From Arthrobacter sp. Y81 (lineage in GTDB: Bacteria > Actinomycetota > Actinomycetes > Actinomycetales > Micrococcaceae), in assembly GCF_002929335.1 (NCBI RefSeq), contig NZ_PJIL01000009.1:1-64000 (forward strand): 64,000 nt of DNA. Reading direction: 5' to 3'. A program made the position numbers and the translations under genes. The notes under the pieces were generated by a model that was given only the letters and a program-made list of their open reading frames with translations, had not been told where the DNA came from and did no database searches. This document shows positions 44,269-52,341 of this stretch, piece by piece (positions within the stretch are counted from its first letter, which is position 1; every line of letters starts with the position of its first letter).

Positions 44269-44885
44269 GCGTCACCATCGAGAACCTGGTCACCTCGGGG
44301 ACGTTTTCGCTCGACGGCGGCACCTGGGACGTGGACAACAACGTCTGGATCGTGGGGAACGAGGACGAATGCGTGATCATCGATTCACCGCATGATGCCG
44401 CGGCGATCATCAGCCAGGTCCGCGGCCGGAAGGTCCTGGCCATCCTGCTCACGCACGCGCACAACGACCACATCGGCGCCGCGCGTGCCGTGGCGGAGGC
44501 CGTGAACGCGCCGGTCTACCTGCATCCTGACGACCTGGTGCTCTGGGAGCAGGTCTACCCGGACGCCAAGCCGGACCGTTACCTCGCCGACGGCGACGTG
44601 TTCCAGGTGGGCGGGGCGACACTGCGCGCCCTCCACACGCCGGGCCACTCGCCGGGGTCCACCTGCTTCCACCTCGAGGAGGAAGGCACGGTCTTCACCG
44701 GGGACACACTGTTCAACGGCGGACCGGGCGCCACCGGCCGGTCCTACAGCGACTACCCCACCATCCTCACCTCCATCCGCGAACGGCTGCTGACGCTGCC
44801 CGCACGGACAGTGGTGCGCACCGGCCACGGCGACGGCACCACCATCGGGGCGGAGCGGGAGACGCTGGCCAGGGTCAGCCAATGA
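44265..44885 (+). CDS. Metallo-beta-lactamase-fold hydrolase, probable S-formylmycothiol hydrolase
   Basis: A 206-residue MBL-fold protein. The metal-binding motif is THAHNDHIG (H-x-H-x-D-H), with later ligands in HTPGHSPGS and TGDTLF. The fold is that of glyoxalase II and other thioester hydrolases. Its fixed coupling to the mycothiol formaldehyde dehydrogenase (GTGA overlap) makes S-formylmycothiol the likely substrate, releasing formate. That assignment is inferred from neighbourhood. Its stop overlaps the next ATG by 4 bp, so three steps from formaldehyde to CO2 are translationally chained. Confidence 0.85.
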   Translation: MSVTIENLVTSGTFSLDGGTWDVDNNVWIVGNEDECVIIDSPHDAAAIISQVRGRKVLAILLTHAHNDHIGAARAVAEAVNAPVYLHPDDLVLWEQVYPDAKPDRYLADGDVFQVGGATLRALHTPGHSPGSTCFHLEEEGTVFTGDTLFNGGPGATGRSYSDYPTILTSIRERLLTLPARTVVRTGHGDGTTIGAERETLARVSQ

Positions 44886-47206
44886 AAGGCGTGCCCCTGA
44901 AGTTCGGCAGGCAGCCTGCTCCCGTCGCGGACATCAACGAGGACGAGCTGGAAGTCCATAAGCCGAAGACGCAGGCGGCGGGCGTGAAGGCGGTGATGGT
45001 GGCGCTGGAGCGCGCCGTGGCCCAGGCCGGGGTGTCCCGGACGGCCCAGTCGCTACTGCGCCTGAACCAGCGCGGCGGCTTCGACTGCCCCGGCTGTGCG
45101 TGGCCCGAATCGGACAAGAAGCGCAAGGTGGCCGAGTTCTGCGAGAACGGCGCCAAGGCGGTGGCGGAGGAGAACACCCTGCGCACGGTCGGGGCGGAGT
45201 TCTGGGCGAAGCACTCCATCGCGGAGCTGAGGGGGAAGACCGAGTACTGGCTGGGCAACCAGGGCAGGCTCAGCGAGCCGGTGGTGATCCGCGAAGGCGA
45301 AACGCACTACTCGCCGATCTCCTGGGCGGACGCGTTCGAACTCATCGGCGAGCAAATCCGGGCCTCCACGCCGGACCGCTGCGTCTTCTACACCTCGGGG
45401 CGCACAGCCAACGAGACGGCGTTTATGTATCAGCTGTTCGCCCGGGCACTGGGCACCAACAACCTGCCGGACTGCTCGAACATGTGCCATGAATCCTCGG
45501 GTTCGGCGCTGAATCCGACCATCGGCATCGGCAAGGGGACCGTGTCGCTGGACGACATCCACGACTCCGAGCTCATATTTGTGGTCGGGCAGAACCCGGG
45601 TACCAACCATCCCCGGATGCTCTCGGCGCTCAAGGAGTGCAAGGACAAGGGCGGCAAGGTGGTGGCGGTAAACCCGCTGCCCGAAGCCGGCCTGTTCAAC
45701 TTCAAGGACCCGCAGACCATCTCCGGTGTGGTGGGCGGCGGCACCCCGCTGGCCGATGAATACCTGCAGATCAAGGTCGGCGGGGACCTGGCCCTGTTCC
45801 AGGCCCTCGGCCACCTGCTCCTGGCGGAGGAGGAACGGAACCCCGGCACCGTCGTCGACCGCTCCTTCGTCGACGCGCAGACGGACGGCTTCGACGCCTA
45901 CCGCAACGCCCGCCGGGAACTGGACTGGGACGAGATCGAGAAGGCCACCGGCCTGGCGCGGAAGCAGATCGAGGACGTGGCCGGAATGCTGATCCGGTCC
46001 AAGGCCACGATTTTCTGCTGGGCCCTGGGCGTGACGCAGCAGCCGCACTCGGTGGACACCATCAAGGAAATGGTCAACGTCCTGCTCCTGCAGGGCAACT
46101 TCGGCAAGCCCGGCGCGGGGGCCTGCCCGGTCCGCGGGCACTCCAACGTCCAGGGCGACCGGACCATGGGCATCTGGGAGAAACCCAAGGAATGGCTGCT
46201 CGAAGCCCTTGACAAGGAATTCGGGATCACCTCCCCGCGCGGCCACGGCGTTGACGCAGTGGAGGCCATGGAGGCCTTTGAGCGCGACGACGTGGACGTC
46301 TTTGTGTCCATGGGCGGCAACTTCTCGCTGGCCTGCTCCGACACCGAGATGCTGGAGGCCGGGATGCAGCGGATCGGCCTGACCGTGCACGTGTCCACCA
46401 AGCCGAACCGCTCCCACGTGGTGCACGGGCGCACCTCGCTCATCCTGCCCACGCTGGGCCGGACGGACAAGGACGACAAACATCCGGGCGGCGCCCAGTT
46501 CCTGTCCGTGGAGGATTCCATGTCCGTGGTCCACTCCACCCAGGGCAGGCTCCAGCCGGTCTCCGAGCACCTGCTCGCCGAGCCGGTGATCATCGCCCGG
46601 ATGGCCGACGCCACCTTCGGCGAGGACCACCCGGTCAACTGGAAGGCCATGGCCGGGGACTACGACGTGGTCCGGGACCACATCTCCCGCGTCATCCCGG
46701 GTTTCCAGGACTTCAACGCCAGGGTCCGGACCAGGAACGGCTTTGTGCTGCCCAACCCGCCGCGCGATACCCGGTCCTTCAAGACGGACATCGGCCGCGG
46801 CCGCTTCACTGTCAGCCCGCTGGAATACCTGACTCCGCCGGACAGTCACCTGGTGCTCCAGACCATCCGCAGCCACGACCAGTACAACACCACGTTCTAC
46901 GGCCTCGATGACCGGTACCGCGGGATTTCCGACGGCCGCCGGGTGATCCTGGTCCACCCCGAGGACCTGGCCGGGCTCGGCTTCCAGGACCGGGACCTGG
47001 TGGACGTGGTGAGCACCTTCCGGGGGATCGACCGGCAGGCGGACAAGTTCCGGCTGGTGGCCTACCCGACGGCGAAGGGCTGCGCTGCGGCGTACTTCCC
47101 CGAGGCCAACGCCCTGGTCCACAAGGAAAACGTCGCCCGCGAATCCAACACCCCCGGCTTCAAGGCGATGTTCGTCCGGTTCGTGCCACACGAGGCTGAT
47201 GCCTAG
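44882..47206 (+). CDS. FdhF/YdeP-family molybdopterin oxidoreductase, likely formate dehydrogenase
   Basis: A 774-residue molybdopterin enzyme of the FdhF/YdeP family. The N-terminal CPGCAWP pair replaces the four-Cys cluster motif of classical formate dehydrogenases. The pterin domains carry SNMCHESSGSALN, where Cys may ligate Mo in place of selenocysteine, and FGKPGAGACPVRGHSNVQGDR. The C-terminal domain has the usual molydop-binding segment (SHDQYNTTFYGLDDRYRG). Coupling to formaldehyde genes by ATGA overlap supports formate oxidation to CO2, but YdeP-type proteins also have other proposed roles such as acid resistance. It needs molybdenum, which the modABC operon in this window could supply. 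Confidence 0.82.
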   Translation: MKGVPLKFGRQPAPVADINEDELEVHKPKTQAAGVKAVMVALERAVAQAGVSRTAQSLLRLNQRGGFDCPGCAWPESDKKRKVAEFCENGAKAVAEENTLRTVGAEFWAKHSIAELRGKTEYWLGNQGRLSEPVVIREGETHYSPISWADAFELIGEQIRASTPDRCVFYTSGRTANETAFMYQLFARALGTNNLPDCSNMCHESSGSALNPTIGIGKGTVSLDDIHDSELIFVVGQNPGTNHPRMLSALKECKDKGGKVVAVNPLPEAGLFNFKDPQTISGVVGGGTPLADEYLQIKVGGDLALFQALGHLLLAEEERNPGTVVDRSFVDAQTDGFDAYRNARRELDWDEIEKATGLARKQIEDVAGMLIRSKATIFCWALGVTQQPHSVDTIKEMVNVLLLQGNFGKPGAGACPVRGHSNVQGDRTMGIWEKPKEWLLEALDKEFGITSPRGHGVDAVEAMEAFERDDVDVFVSMGGNFSLACSDTEMLEAGMQRIGLTVHVSTKPNRSHVVHGRTSLILPTLGRTDKDDKHPGGAQFLSVEDSMSVVHSTQGRLQPVSEHLLAEPVIIARMADATFGEDHPVNWKAMAGDYDVVRDHISRVIPGFQDFNARVRTRNGFVLPNPPRDTRSFKTDIGRGRFTVSPLEYLTPPDSHLVLQTIRSHDQYNTTFYGLDDRYRGISDGRRVILVHPEDLAGLGFQDRDLVDVVSTFRGIDRQADKFRLVAYPTAKGCAAAYFPEANALVHKENVARESNTPGFKAMFVRFVPHEADA

Positions 47207-49359
47207 TCGTTCTTGTGCATCCTGGCCTTCTGCACCAGGTCGGACATCCAAGGCCGGGTTCCGTGGTGGAGGACCATGCCCTCGGGCAATCCCTGGATGG
47301 TCGCCTCGGAGCCGGAAATGTCGATGGTGATCCGGCCGCCGGCCATGGGCGCGTTGGTGATGCGGAGGTCCCCGTAGGATTCCGGGAGCACGGGGTCCAT
47401 CCAGAGCCCGCCTTCGGAAACGTGGGGGTTGTAGCGCATCAGGTTCGTCACGAGGTAGATCGGTGTGGTCGCCGCCCATGCCTGGGGCGAGCACGCGGTG
47501 GGGTAGGGCACGGGAGCGGTGAAGTGCTGCCGGTCGAAGCCGCAGAACAGTTCGGGCAGCCGCCCCTCCGAGTACTCGGCTGCCTCCAGCAGGGCCGTGG
47601 AAATCCGCTGCGCCTCCTCCACGAACCCGTAGCGGAGGAGGCCGGCCTGGATGATGGCATTGTCGTGCGGCCAGACCGAGCCGTTGTGGTAGCTGGCAGG
47701 ATTGTAGGCTCCCATGTCGGTTGCCAGGGTCCGCACTCCCCAGCCGCTGAACATTTCCGGGGACATCAGCCGTTCCACCACCATCGGCGCCTTGTCCTCG
47801 TCGATGATGCCGTTCCACAGGCAGTGGCCCATGTTGGACGCGCACGCATCGACCGGACGCTTGTTGCGGTCCAACGCGATGGCGTAATAGCCGCGCTCGG
47901 GTAGCCAGAACTGTTCGTTGAACTGCTTCTTCAGCCTGGCCGCGCGGTCCCGGAGGTCGGAGGCCAAAGCCTCGTCACCGGCGTCGTACGCCATCCACGA
48001 CCGCGCCATATATGCGCCGTAAACGTAACCCTGCACCTCGCACAACGCGATCGGAGCCTCGGCCATGCGGCCATCGGCGAAATTGACGCCGTCCCACGAA
48101 TCCTTCCAGCCCTGGTTGATCAGGCCCCTTTCGTTGAGGCGCGCGTATTCGACGAACCCGTCGCCGTCGCGGTCCCCGTAGTTCCGGATCCACTCCATCG
48201 CCCGGTCTGCATGGGGCAGCAGGGCAGCAATGGTCTCCGCGGCAAAACCCCAGCGGCCCACCTCGCCGAGGACTATCAGGAACAGCGGCGTGGCGTCGAC
48301 GCTGCCGTAGTAAGCGGATTTTCCGCCCAGCGCCAGCCCGCTGGAAACGTCCAGCCTGACTTCGTGCAGGATCTTGCCGGGCTCCTCCTCGCTCATCAGG
48401 TCCACCGCGCTGCCCTGGCGGTCGGCCAGGGTCTGCACCGTGCCCAGGGCGAGGGACGGGTCCACGGGCATCGACATGATCGAGGCAAACAGCGAGTCGC
48501 GTCCGAAAAGCGTCATGAACCAGGGCGCGCCGGCTGCCACGACGATCCGCTCCGGGTGCTGCGGATCCTCAATCCGCAGGGCGCCCAGATCGTCGTAACT
48601 GCGGCGGATGGTCCGTTCTATGGAGCGGTTTCCCATGTGCAGCACGGGAATCTTGGACACCCAGGCCTGCCTGCGCAGGTCGCGGGGGGACATTTTCCCG
48701 CCAGGCGTGTGGGCGAACGGCTCAGCGGGGCCCGTGCCGTCGACCTTGGGCACCACGCTGACCCATGTGTTCCACTCCCCGTGCGGCGGGACGACCATCC
48801 GGTAGGTCAGGGCCTCCGCTTCGATGTCGGCGCCACCTGCTTTGACGACGACTCCCTTCCGGACGTCCTGCCAGGCGGCCCGGATGGTCAGCGTGTCACC
48901 GTCCGGCTCGCGGCTTTCTTCCCAGCGGCGCTGGATCCGGGCCTCCTTGACCTCGAAGAGGTCCGCGAAATCCGCTTCAACGCTCAGCTCCACCACGCAC
49001 TCTGCGGCGTCGGACGAGTAGTTCCTGACGGTGATCTCCTCCAGGATTCCCGCACCCACTTCCCGCAGCCGCTCCACGATCAGCGGGCTGTCCGCATACC
49101 CGTCCGAACGGGGTACACGGCCGGCAAACCGCGCGCGGTACGGCTCCTTCGTCTCCGCCGCGAGCGGCTCGATGGACTGGCCATTGACCGTCAGGTTCCA
49201 GCGGGACAGGATCCGGGTGTCCTCATGGAAAACCCCGTGCGGGTGTTCCGGATGGATGTCCCCGTTGGCCGAAGAGATACAGAACGATGAACCTTCCACC
49301 AGCGTGACTGTTCCGGACCCCAGTGGCCCGGCAGCTGTATCCGCGTTCCATCCGGCCAT
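47203..49359 (-). CDS. Glycogen-debranching-type amylo-alpha-1,6-glucosidase family protein
   Basis: A 718-residue protein with the N-terminal GDE beta-sandwich (about 15-215) and a C-terminal (alpha/alpha)6 barrel (about 290-690). The barrel shows APWFMTLFGRDSLFASIM, GWKDSWDGVNFADGR and HNGSVWPHDNAI, conserved in this actinobacterial group. Such proteins act on alpha-glucan branches or related glycosides; the precise substrate is unproven. ATG 49359 follows AAGGAG by 6 bases, so I reject the in-frame upstream start at 49407. Its stop shares CTAG with the formate-dehydrogenase-like gene. Confidence 0.85.
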   Translation of the reverse strand: MAGWNADTAAGPLGSGTVTLVEGSSFCISSANGDIHPEHPHGVFHEDTRILSRWNLTVNGQSIEPLAAETKEPYRARFAGRVPRSDGYADSPLIVERLREVGAGILEEITVRNYSSDAAECVVELSVEADFADLFEVKEARIQRRWEESREPDGDTLTIRAAWQDVRKGVVVKAGGADIEAEALTYRMVVPPHGEWNTWVSVVPKVDGTGPAEPFAHTPGGKMSPRDLRRQAWVSKIPVLHMGNRSIERTIRRSYDDLGALRIEDPQHPERIVVAAGAPWFMTLFGRDSLFASIMSMPVDPSLALGTVQTLADRQGSAVDLMSEEEPGKILHEVRLDVSSGLALGGKSAYYGSVDATPLFLIVLGEVGRWGFAAETIAALLPHADRAMEWIRNYGDRDGDGFVEYARLNERGLINQGWKDSWDGVNFADGRMAEAPIALCEVQGYVYGAYMARSWMAYDAGDEALASDLRDRAARLKKQFNEQFWLPERGYYAIALDRNKRPVDACASNMGHCLWNGIIDEDKAPMVVERLMSPEMFSGWGVRTLATDMGAYNPASYHNGSVWPHDNAIIQAGLLRYGFVEEAQRISTALLEAAEYSEGRLPELFCGFDRQHFTAPVPYPTACSPQAWAATTPIYLVTNLMRYNPHVSEGGLWMDPVLPESYGDLRITNAPMAGGRITIDISGSEATIQGLPEGMVLHHGTRPWMSDLVQKARMHKND

Positions 49360-49409
49360 CGCCGACTCCTTCAGTGGATTGACACCGCTGTGGCGGCGCC
49401 CGGCCACAA

Positions 49410-49907
49410 ATGTGGCCCCGCCACAATCCAGCGACGCCGCCGCCTGCCTATGTGAATGACGCTACGCCTAGCTACACCGTGATGCCAGAGTGGACCCGCG
49501 GCCGGGTCTTGAGCCAATCCTTGCATCGGCTTGAGCCGATGCTGAGCTACTTTCGCGACACTCGAAGGGAACAGTTCAAGGAAGATCTTGTCCGCGCACT
49601 GGGGATGGTGAAGGTCCGCATGGAAAATATTCAAGCCGGCGAAAAACTGCTGGGCGAAGCCCTTGCGCGCGCCGCCGTCCAGCTGTTGAGGCAGAGCCCC
49701 GAGTACCGGAGGCGGGCCCTCCACTACGTGAAGCACTCGTGGAAGGTGTACTCCCTGTCCCGTGCCCTGGCCAAAGCCCTGGAAGACTCCTGGGAGGCCT
49801 CCAGCTGGCCCGGCGACCGGCTCCAGGTTGGTACGTACATGTCTGAACGGGTCGAAAAGGTCACCCGGCTCATTCAGCGTGAAGCCAGAACCTACGCGGC
49901 GGGCTAG
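49410..49907 (+). CDS. Hypothetical helical protein
   Basis: Up to 165 residues, depending on the start (ATG 49410, GTG 49452 or ATG 49482; none has a good ribosome site). From 49482 the protein is mostly helical and rich in Arg, Leu and Glu (RREQFKEDLVRALGMVK, then RRRALHYVKHSWKVYSLSR), without membrane segments or Cys. Composition looks like a genuine protein rather than a shadow frame. I do not recognise a family. It precedes the convergent sigma factor gene. Confidence 0.5.
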   Translation: MWPRHNPATPPPAYVNDATPSYTVMPEWTRGRVLSQSLHRLEPMLSYFRDTRREQFKEDLVRALGMVKVRMENIQAGEKLLGEALARAAVQLLRQSPEYRRRALHYVKHSWKVYSLSRALAKALEDSWEASSWPGDRLQVGTYMSERVEKVTRLIQREARTYAAG

Positions 49908-49953
49908 CCGAAAAGACGGTCAGGACCACCTGGCGCCGTATCTGCAAATGGCG

Positions 49954-51105
49954 CTATCGGGATGATCGGGTCACTGCCCGCAACTGCAGGTAATCCGGGG
50001 CGGTGGCTGCACGGTGCACGCAACCGACGGATGTTCCGTAAGGGCCGCAAGTACCTTGGCGACCAGGAGGTTCCAGCTCAGGTGTTGCAGCGTTCGGGGC
50101 TGCCGGCAGGACCATAAGGACGACGACCGCCGCCGATGCGCCAATTGTTTTCAGTCCTTGGAAGAGCGAACGTGCAACGTCAGCAGATTCATTGATGGTT
50201 TCCGCGATGTGGCCCAAGGGGAAGTGCGGCGGGGATGACAAGGTTTCGAGGATCCGGACAGCGGTGAGTGGCGAGAGCGCCGCCGGCAGGAGCCCGGGAT
50301 TCAGGAGACCTTGCATTCTGGAACGGACACCACGCAAACCCCGGAGTGCCACACGGCAGTTCCGGCACGTGCGGACGTGTCCGTCCACTTTGGCCTGGCC
50401 TGCCGCCGTAGTGCGGTCGAGGGCAGATTCGGCCAACATCCGCAGCATGGAGTCGCAGCCGCGGCTTTCGGAGTCGCGCAGATACACCAGGAGATAGGCC
50501 TCACGAAGTCCTTTGCGGGCACGCCGGAGGAGGGCTGAGAGTGCGTTGGGGGCGACGTCGAGAAGCGGCGCGGCCTCGCGCGGCTTCAGTCCTTCGATCT
50601 CGACATACCACAGGACTCTTTGCCAGCGAAGGGGGAGAGTCGCGAAGGCCTCCGCGACGAAGTCGTGTTCCTTGGAGCCGTTGAGGAGCCCGTCAGTGTT
50701 ATGGCCGTCAGCCAGCTCGATGATTCGCCCTGACGGATGCTCGGCGGACAAATGGCGGTCACATGCCGCCGTGCGGACAGCCCTCAGGAGATATGGTCTG
50801 ACCGGGCCGTCTGGCCCTTTTCCGCGTCGCATTGCGGTCAGGGACTTAAGGAATGCCGTAGCGGCGGCATCCTCGGCATCATGTGACGACCTGCTCAGCA
50901 CGTTGGCATAAGCCAAGGCCGGTTCCCAGTGGGTTCTGAACAATTCCAGGACGGCCCCGGTCTTGCCTTCCCGGCAGTCCTGTACGAGCCTCGCCTCAGC
51001 TTCTGCCGCTGCGGCACCCGTACCCGCAGACGCGCCGTCCGGCGGGGTTGCGGCGGCCTTCACAGCGCTGCCCGGCACGCGGAAACGACACGTGATTGAC
51101 GGCAA
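49954..51105 (-). CDS. ECF sigma factor fused to anti-sigma-like zinc finger and membrane helix
   Basis: Up to 383 residues. Sigma region 2 lies at about 45-120 (DAEDAAATAFLKSLTAMRR, then GPVRPYLLRAVRTAACDR) and region 4 at about 150-205 (LPLRWQRVLWYVEIEGLKPREAAPLL, then ALSALLRRARKGLREAY). A C-terminal extension has HVRTCRNC (His243, Cys247, Cys250), the zinc pattern of anti-sigma factors, one membrane helix at about 321-336, and an outer tail with two Cys. So sigma and a membrane-anchored inhibitor-like module share one chain. The start is unsure: TTG 51105, GTG 51078 or GTG 51063. The close paralogue at 52342-52974 lacks the tail. Confidence 0.8.
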   Translation of the reverse strand: MPSITCRFRVPGSAVKAAATPPDGASAGTGAAAAEAEARLVQDCREGKTGAVLELFRTHWEPALAYANVLSRSSHDAEDAAATAFLKSLTAMRRGKGPDGPVRPYLLRAVRTAACDRHLSAEHPSGRIIELADGHNTDGLLNGSKEHDFVAEAFATLPLRWQRVLWYVEIEGLKPREAAPLLDVAPNALSALLRRARKGLREAYLLVYLRDSESRGCDSMLRMLAESALDRTTAAGQAKVDGHVRTCRNCRVALRGLRGVRSRMQGLLNPGLLPAALSPLTAVRILETLSSPPHFPLGHIAETINESADVARSLFQGLKTIGASAAVVVLMVLPAAPNAATPELEPPGRQGTCGPYGTSVGCVHRAATAPDYLQLRAVTRSSR

Positions 51106-51249
51106 AGGGTGAACATAGTGACTCCGGGCGGACGACTAATTCCGGCTGGCGCGGAAATGTGGTAGCGCTCACATAATCACCTAATGAAGGGTTCAGGGCG
51201 TTTTGGTCATAAAAAACATGAACAAGTCGGCGCGTGACGGTGACGGCCT

Positions 51250-51504
51250 CTACCCGCGGTGCTCGGACTCGCGGTCCTCGGCGCCGTGGTGCTCGGCGCC
51301 GGATGGGGCCTCGCGGCCGATCGAAGCCAACAACCGGTCCAGGGAACGCAGGACCCCGCCGGTACGCCTCAGGGTGAGAACCGGGTCGACCGGGCTTGAT
51401 CCCGCACTGGCCCCGGCGACATAGTCAGCCCACTCACGGTTCAATTGCTCAAACTCCTGCTGGCCCACTGATAGGGTCAGCCGCCCGTCAGGTCCTTCCG
51501 ACAT
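51250..51504 (-). CDS. Small hypothetical protein in the sigma-factor island
   Basis: An 84-residue acidic protein starting MSEGPDGRLTLSVGQQEFEQ, with a helical core (LRRTGGVLRSLDRLLASIG) and a charged C-terminus. ATG 51504 has GGGGGT about 8 bases upstream, which supports expression. No family is recognised and no Cys or membrane segment is seen. It lies between the sigma-fusion gene and the RpoA-CTD-like gene on the same strand, so a partner or regulator role is possible. Confidence 0.5.
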   Translation of the reverse strand: MSEGPDGRLTLSVGQQEFEQLNREWADYVAGASAGSSPVDPVLTLRRTGGVLRSLDRLLASIGREAPSGAEHHGAEDRESEHRG

Positions 51505-51739
51505 ACCGAACACCCCCAATTACTGCGTATGCTGATTGGTCCCCACTTTACCGGTCAGCGGCGATCCGGCCTCCCGACAGGCCCCCGGATCCCGTGTAGG
51601 AACGGCCCGCCGCAGTTGCGCTGCTGCCAGCCGCAAACGAATCGCCGGCCACGATCTTCCAGCCGGCAATCGTTTCGCGAGTGTTGGTGGACCACGCGGC
51701 CGGTGCGGGCCGGAGGGGGCAGCGGAAATCGGCAATACT

Positions 51740-52090
51740 TCACTGAACCCCGCCCGCCTCATTCAAGATCGGCAGACCAGCCAGCCAGGCGTGGTGATTC
51801 CTGGCATGCCGGCTGAGTGGGCGGCTATACCGTGGCGCTCTTCCGGCGGTGGCGAGGCTCAGGCCTTCCCGCTTCAGGGCTTCCTCAATGTCACGGATGC
51901 TGCCGATCCCGAGGCCGTTAATCTCGTTCTTTAGATCCTGCCGCGAGCGTGCAATGAGCTGTCCGATGCTGTTCACGCCGTGCCGGGCGAGGCCGTTTGC
52001 TGCCCGTGAAGGCAGGCGCAGCTCAGATATCGGACGAGCCCGCTGCAGCTCAATCGAACGCGTTGACAAAGTCTCCTGGCCGTCCGGCAT
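51740..52090 (-). CDS. Stand-alone RNA polymerase alpha-CTD-like protein
   Basis: A 116-residue protein whose residues about 20-80 align with the C-terminal domain of RpoA: PISELRLPSRAANGLARHGV and SIGQLIARSR, then NGLGIGSIRDIEEALKREGL. The DNA-contacting Arg265 and Asn268 of E. coli alpha correspond to Arg29 and Asn32, Gly296 to Gly61 and Ser299 to Ser64; Lys298 is replaced by Gly63. There is no N-terminal dimerisation domain, so it cannot be RpoA itself. The C-terminal 36 residues are Arg/His-rich. ATG 52090 follows GGGAGGA. Divergent from an ECF sigma gene, it may bind UP-like DNA or sigma region 4; the function is inferred. Confidence 0.78.
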   Translation of the reverse strand: MPDGQETLSTRSIELQRARPISELRLPSRAANGLARHGVNSIGQLIARSRQDLKNEINGLGIGSIRDIEEALKREGLSLATAGRAPRYSRPLSRHARNHHAWLAGLPILNEAGGVQ

Positions 52091-52133
52091 CACAAGAATC
52101 CTCCCGCAGTAATTAGGATCCCGCCGCGACGGC

Positions 52134-52157
52134 GGAACCACCCGGAGTTCTAACCGT
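52134..52157 (+). promoter_or_regulatory. ECF-type promoter candidate of the second sigma gene
   Basis: GGAAC at 52134-52138, a 16-bp spacer and CGT at 52155-52157 match the usual ECF promoter pattern (GGAAC, 16-18 bp, CGT). It points toward the sigma gene at 52342, so autoregulation is possible. The leader would be about 175 nt. The motif is short and could occur by chance. Confidence 0.4.
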
Positions 52158-52166
52158 GCTGCCCGG

Positions 52167-52181
52167 AGTCCGTGACGGACT
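52167..52181. promoter_or_regulatory. Perfect 15-bp palindrome between the alpha-CTD and sigma genes
   Basis: AGTCCGT-G-ACGGACT is a perfect palindrome just downstream of the ECF-type promoter candidate, where a bound protein would block the start of transcription. A separate GC-rich hairpin (CCGGGCC at 52190-52196 with 52204-52210) follows. The binder is unknown. Confidence 0.55.
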
Positions 52182-52341
52182 ACTGCGGGCCGGGCCCCCC
52201 CAAGGCCCGGACCTGCCAACCCCTGCAAACGCTTTCACAACAATTTCGGTTTCCGCGTCATGAAACAGGCCCGCCCGCGGTAAATGGGGTGAGGCGCTTG
52301 CAGTGCGTTCTCGCTTTTCGGCGTCGAGGGCAGGCAACCAC

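Noticed and set aside
45053-47845. A 930-codon minus-strand open frame across the formate-dehydrogenase-like gene and into the debranching gene.
   Set aside because: No family features, composition typical of a shadow frame, and it crosses the convergent ends of two real genes.
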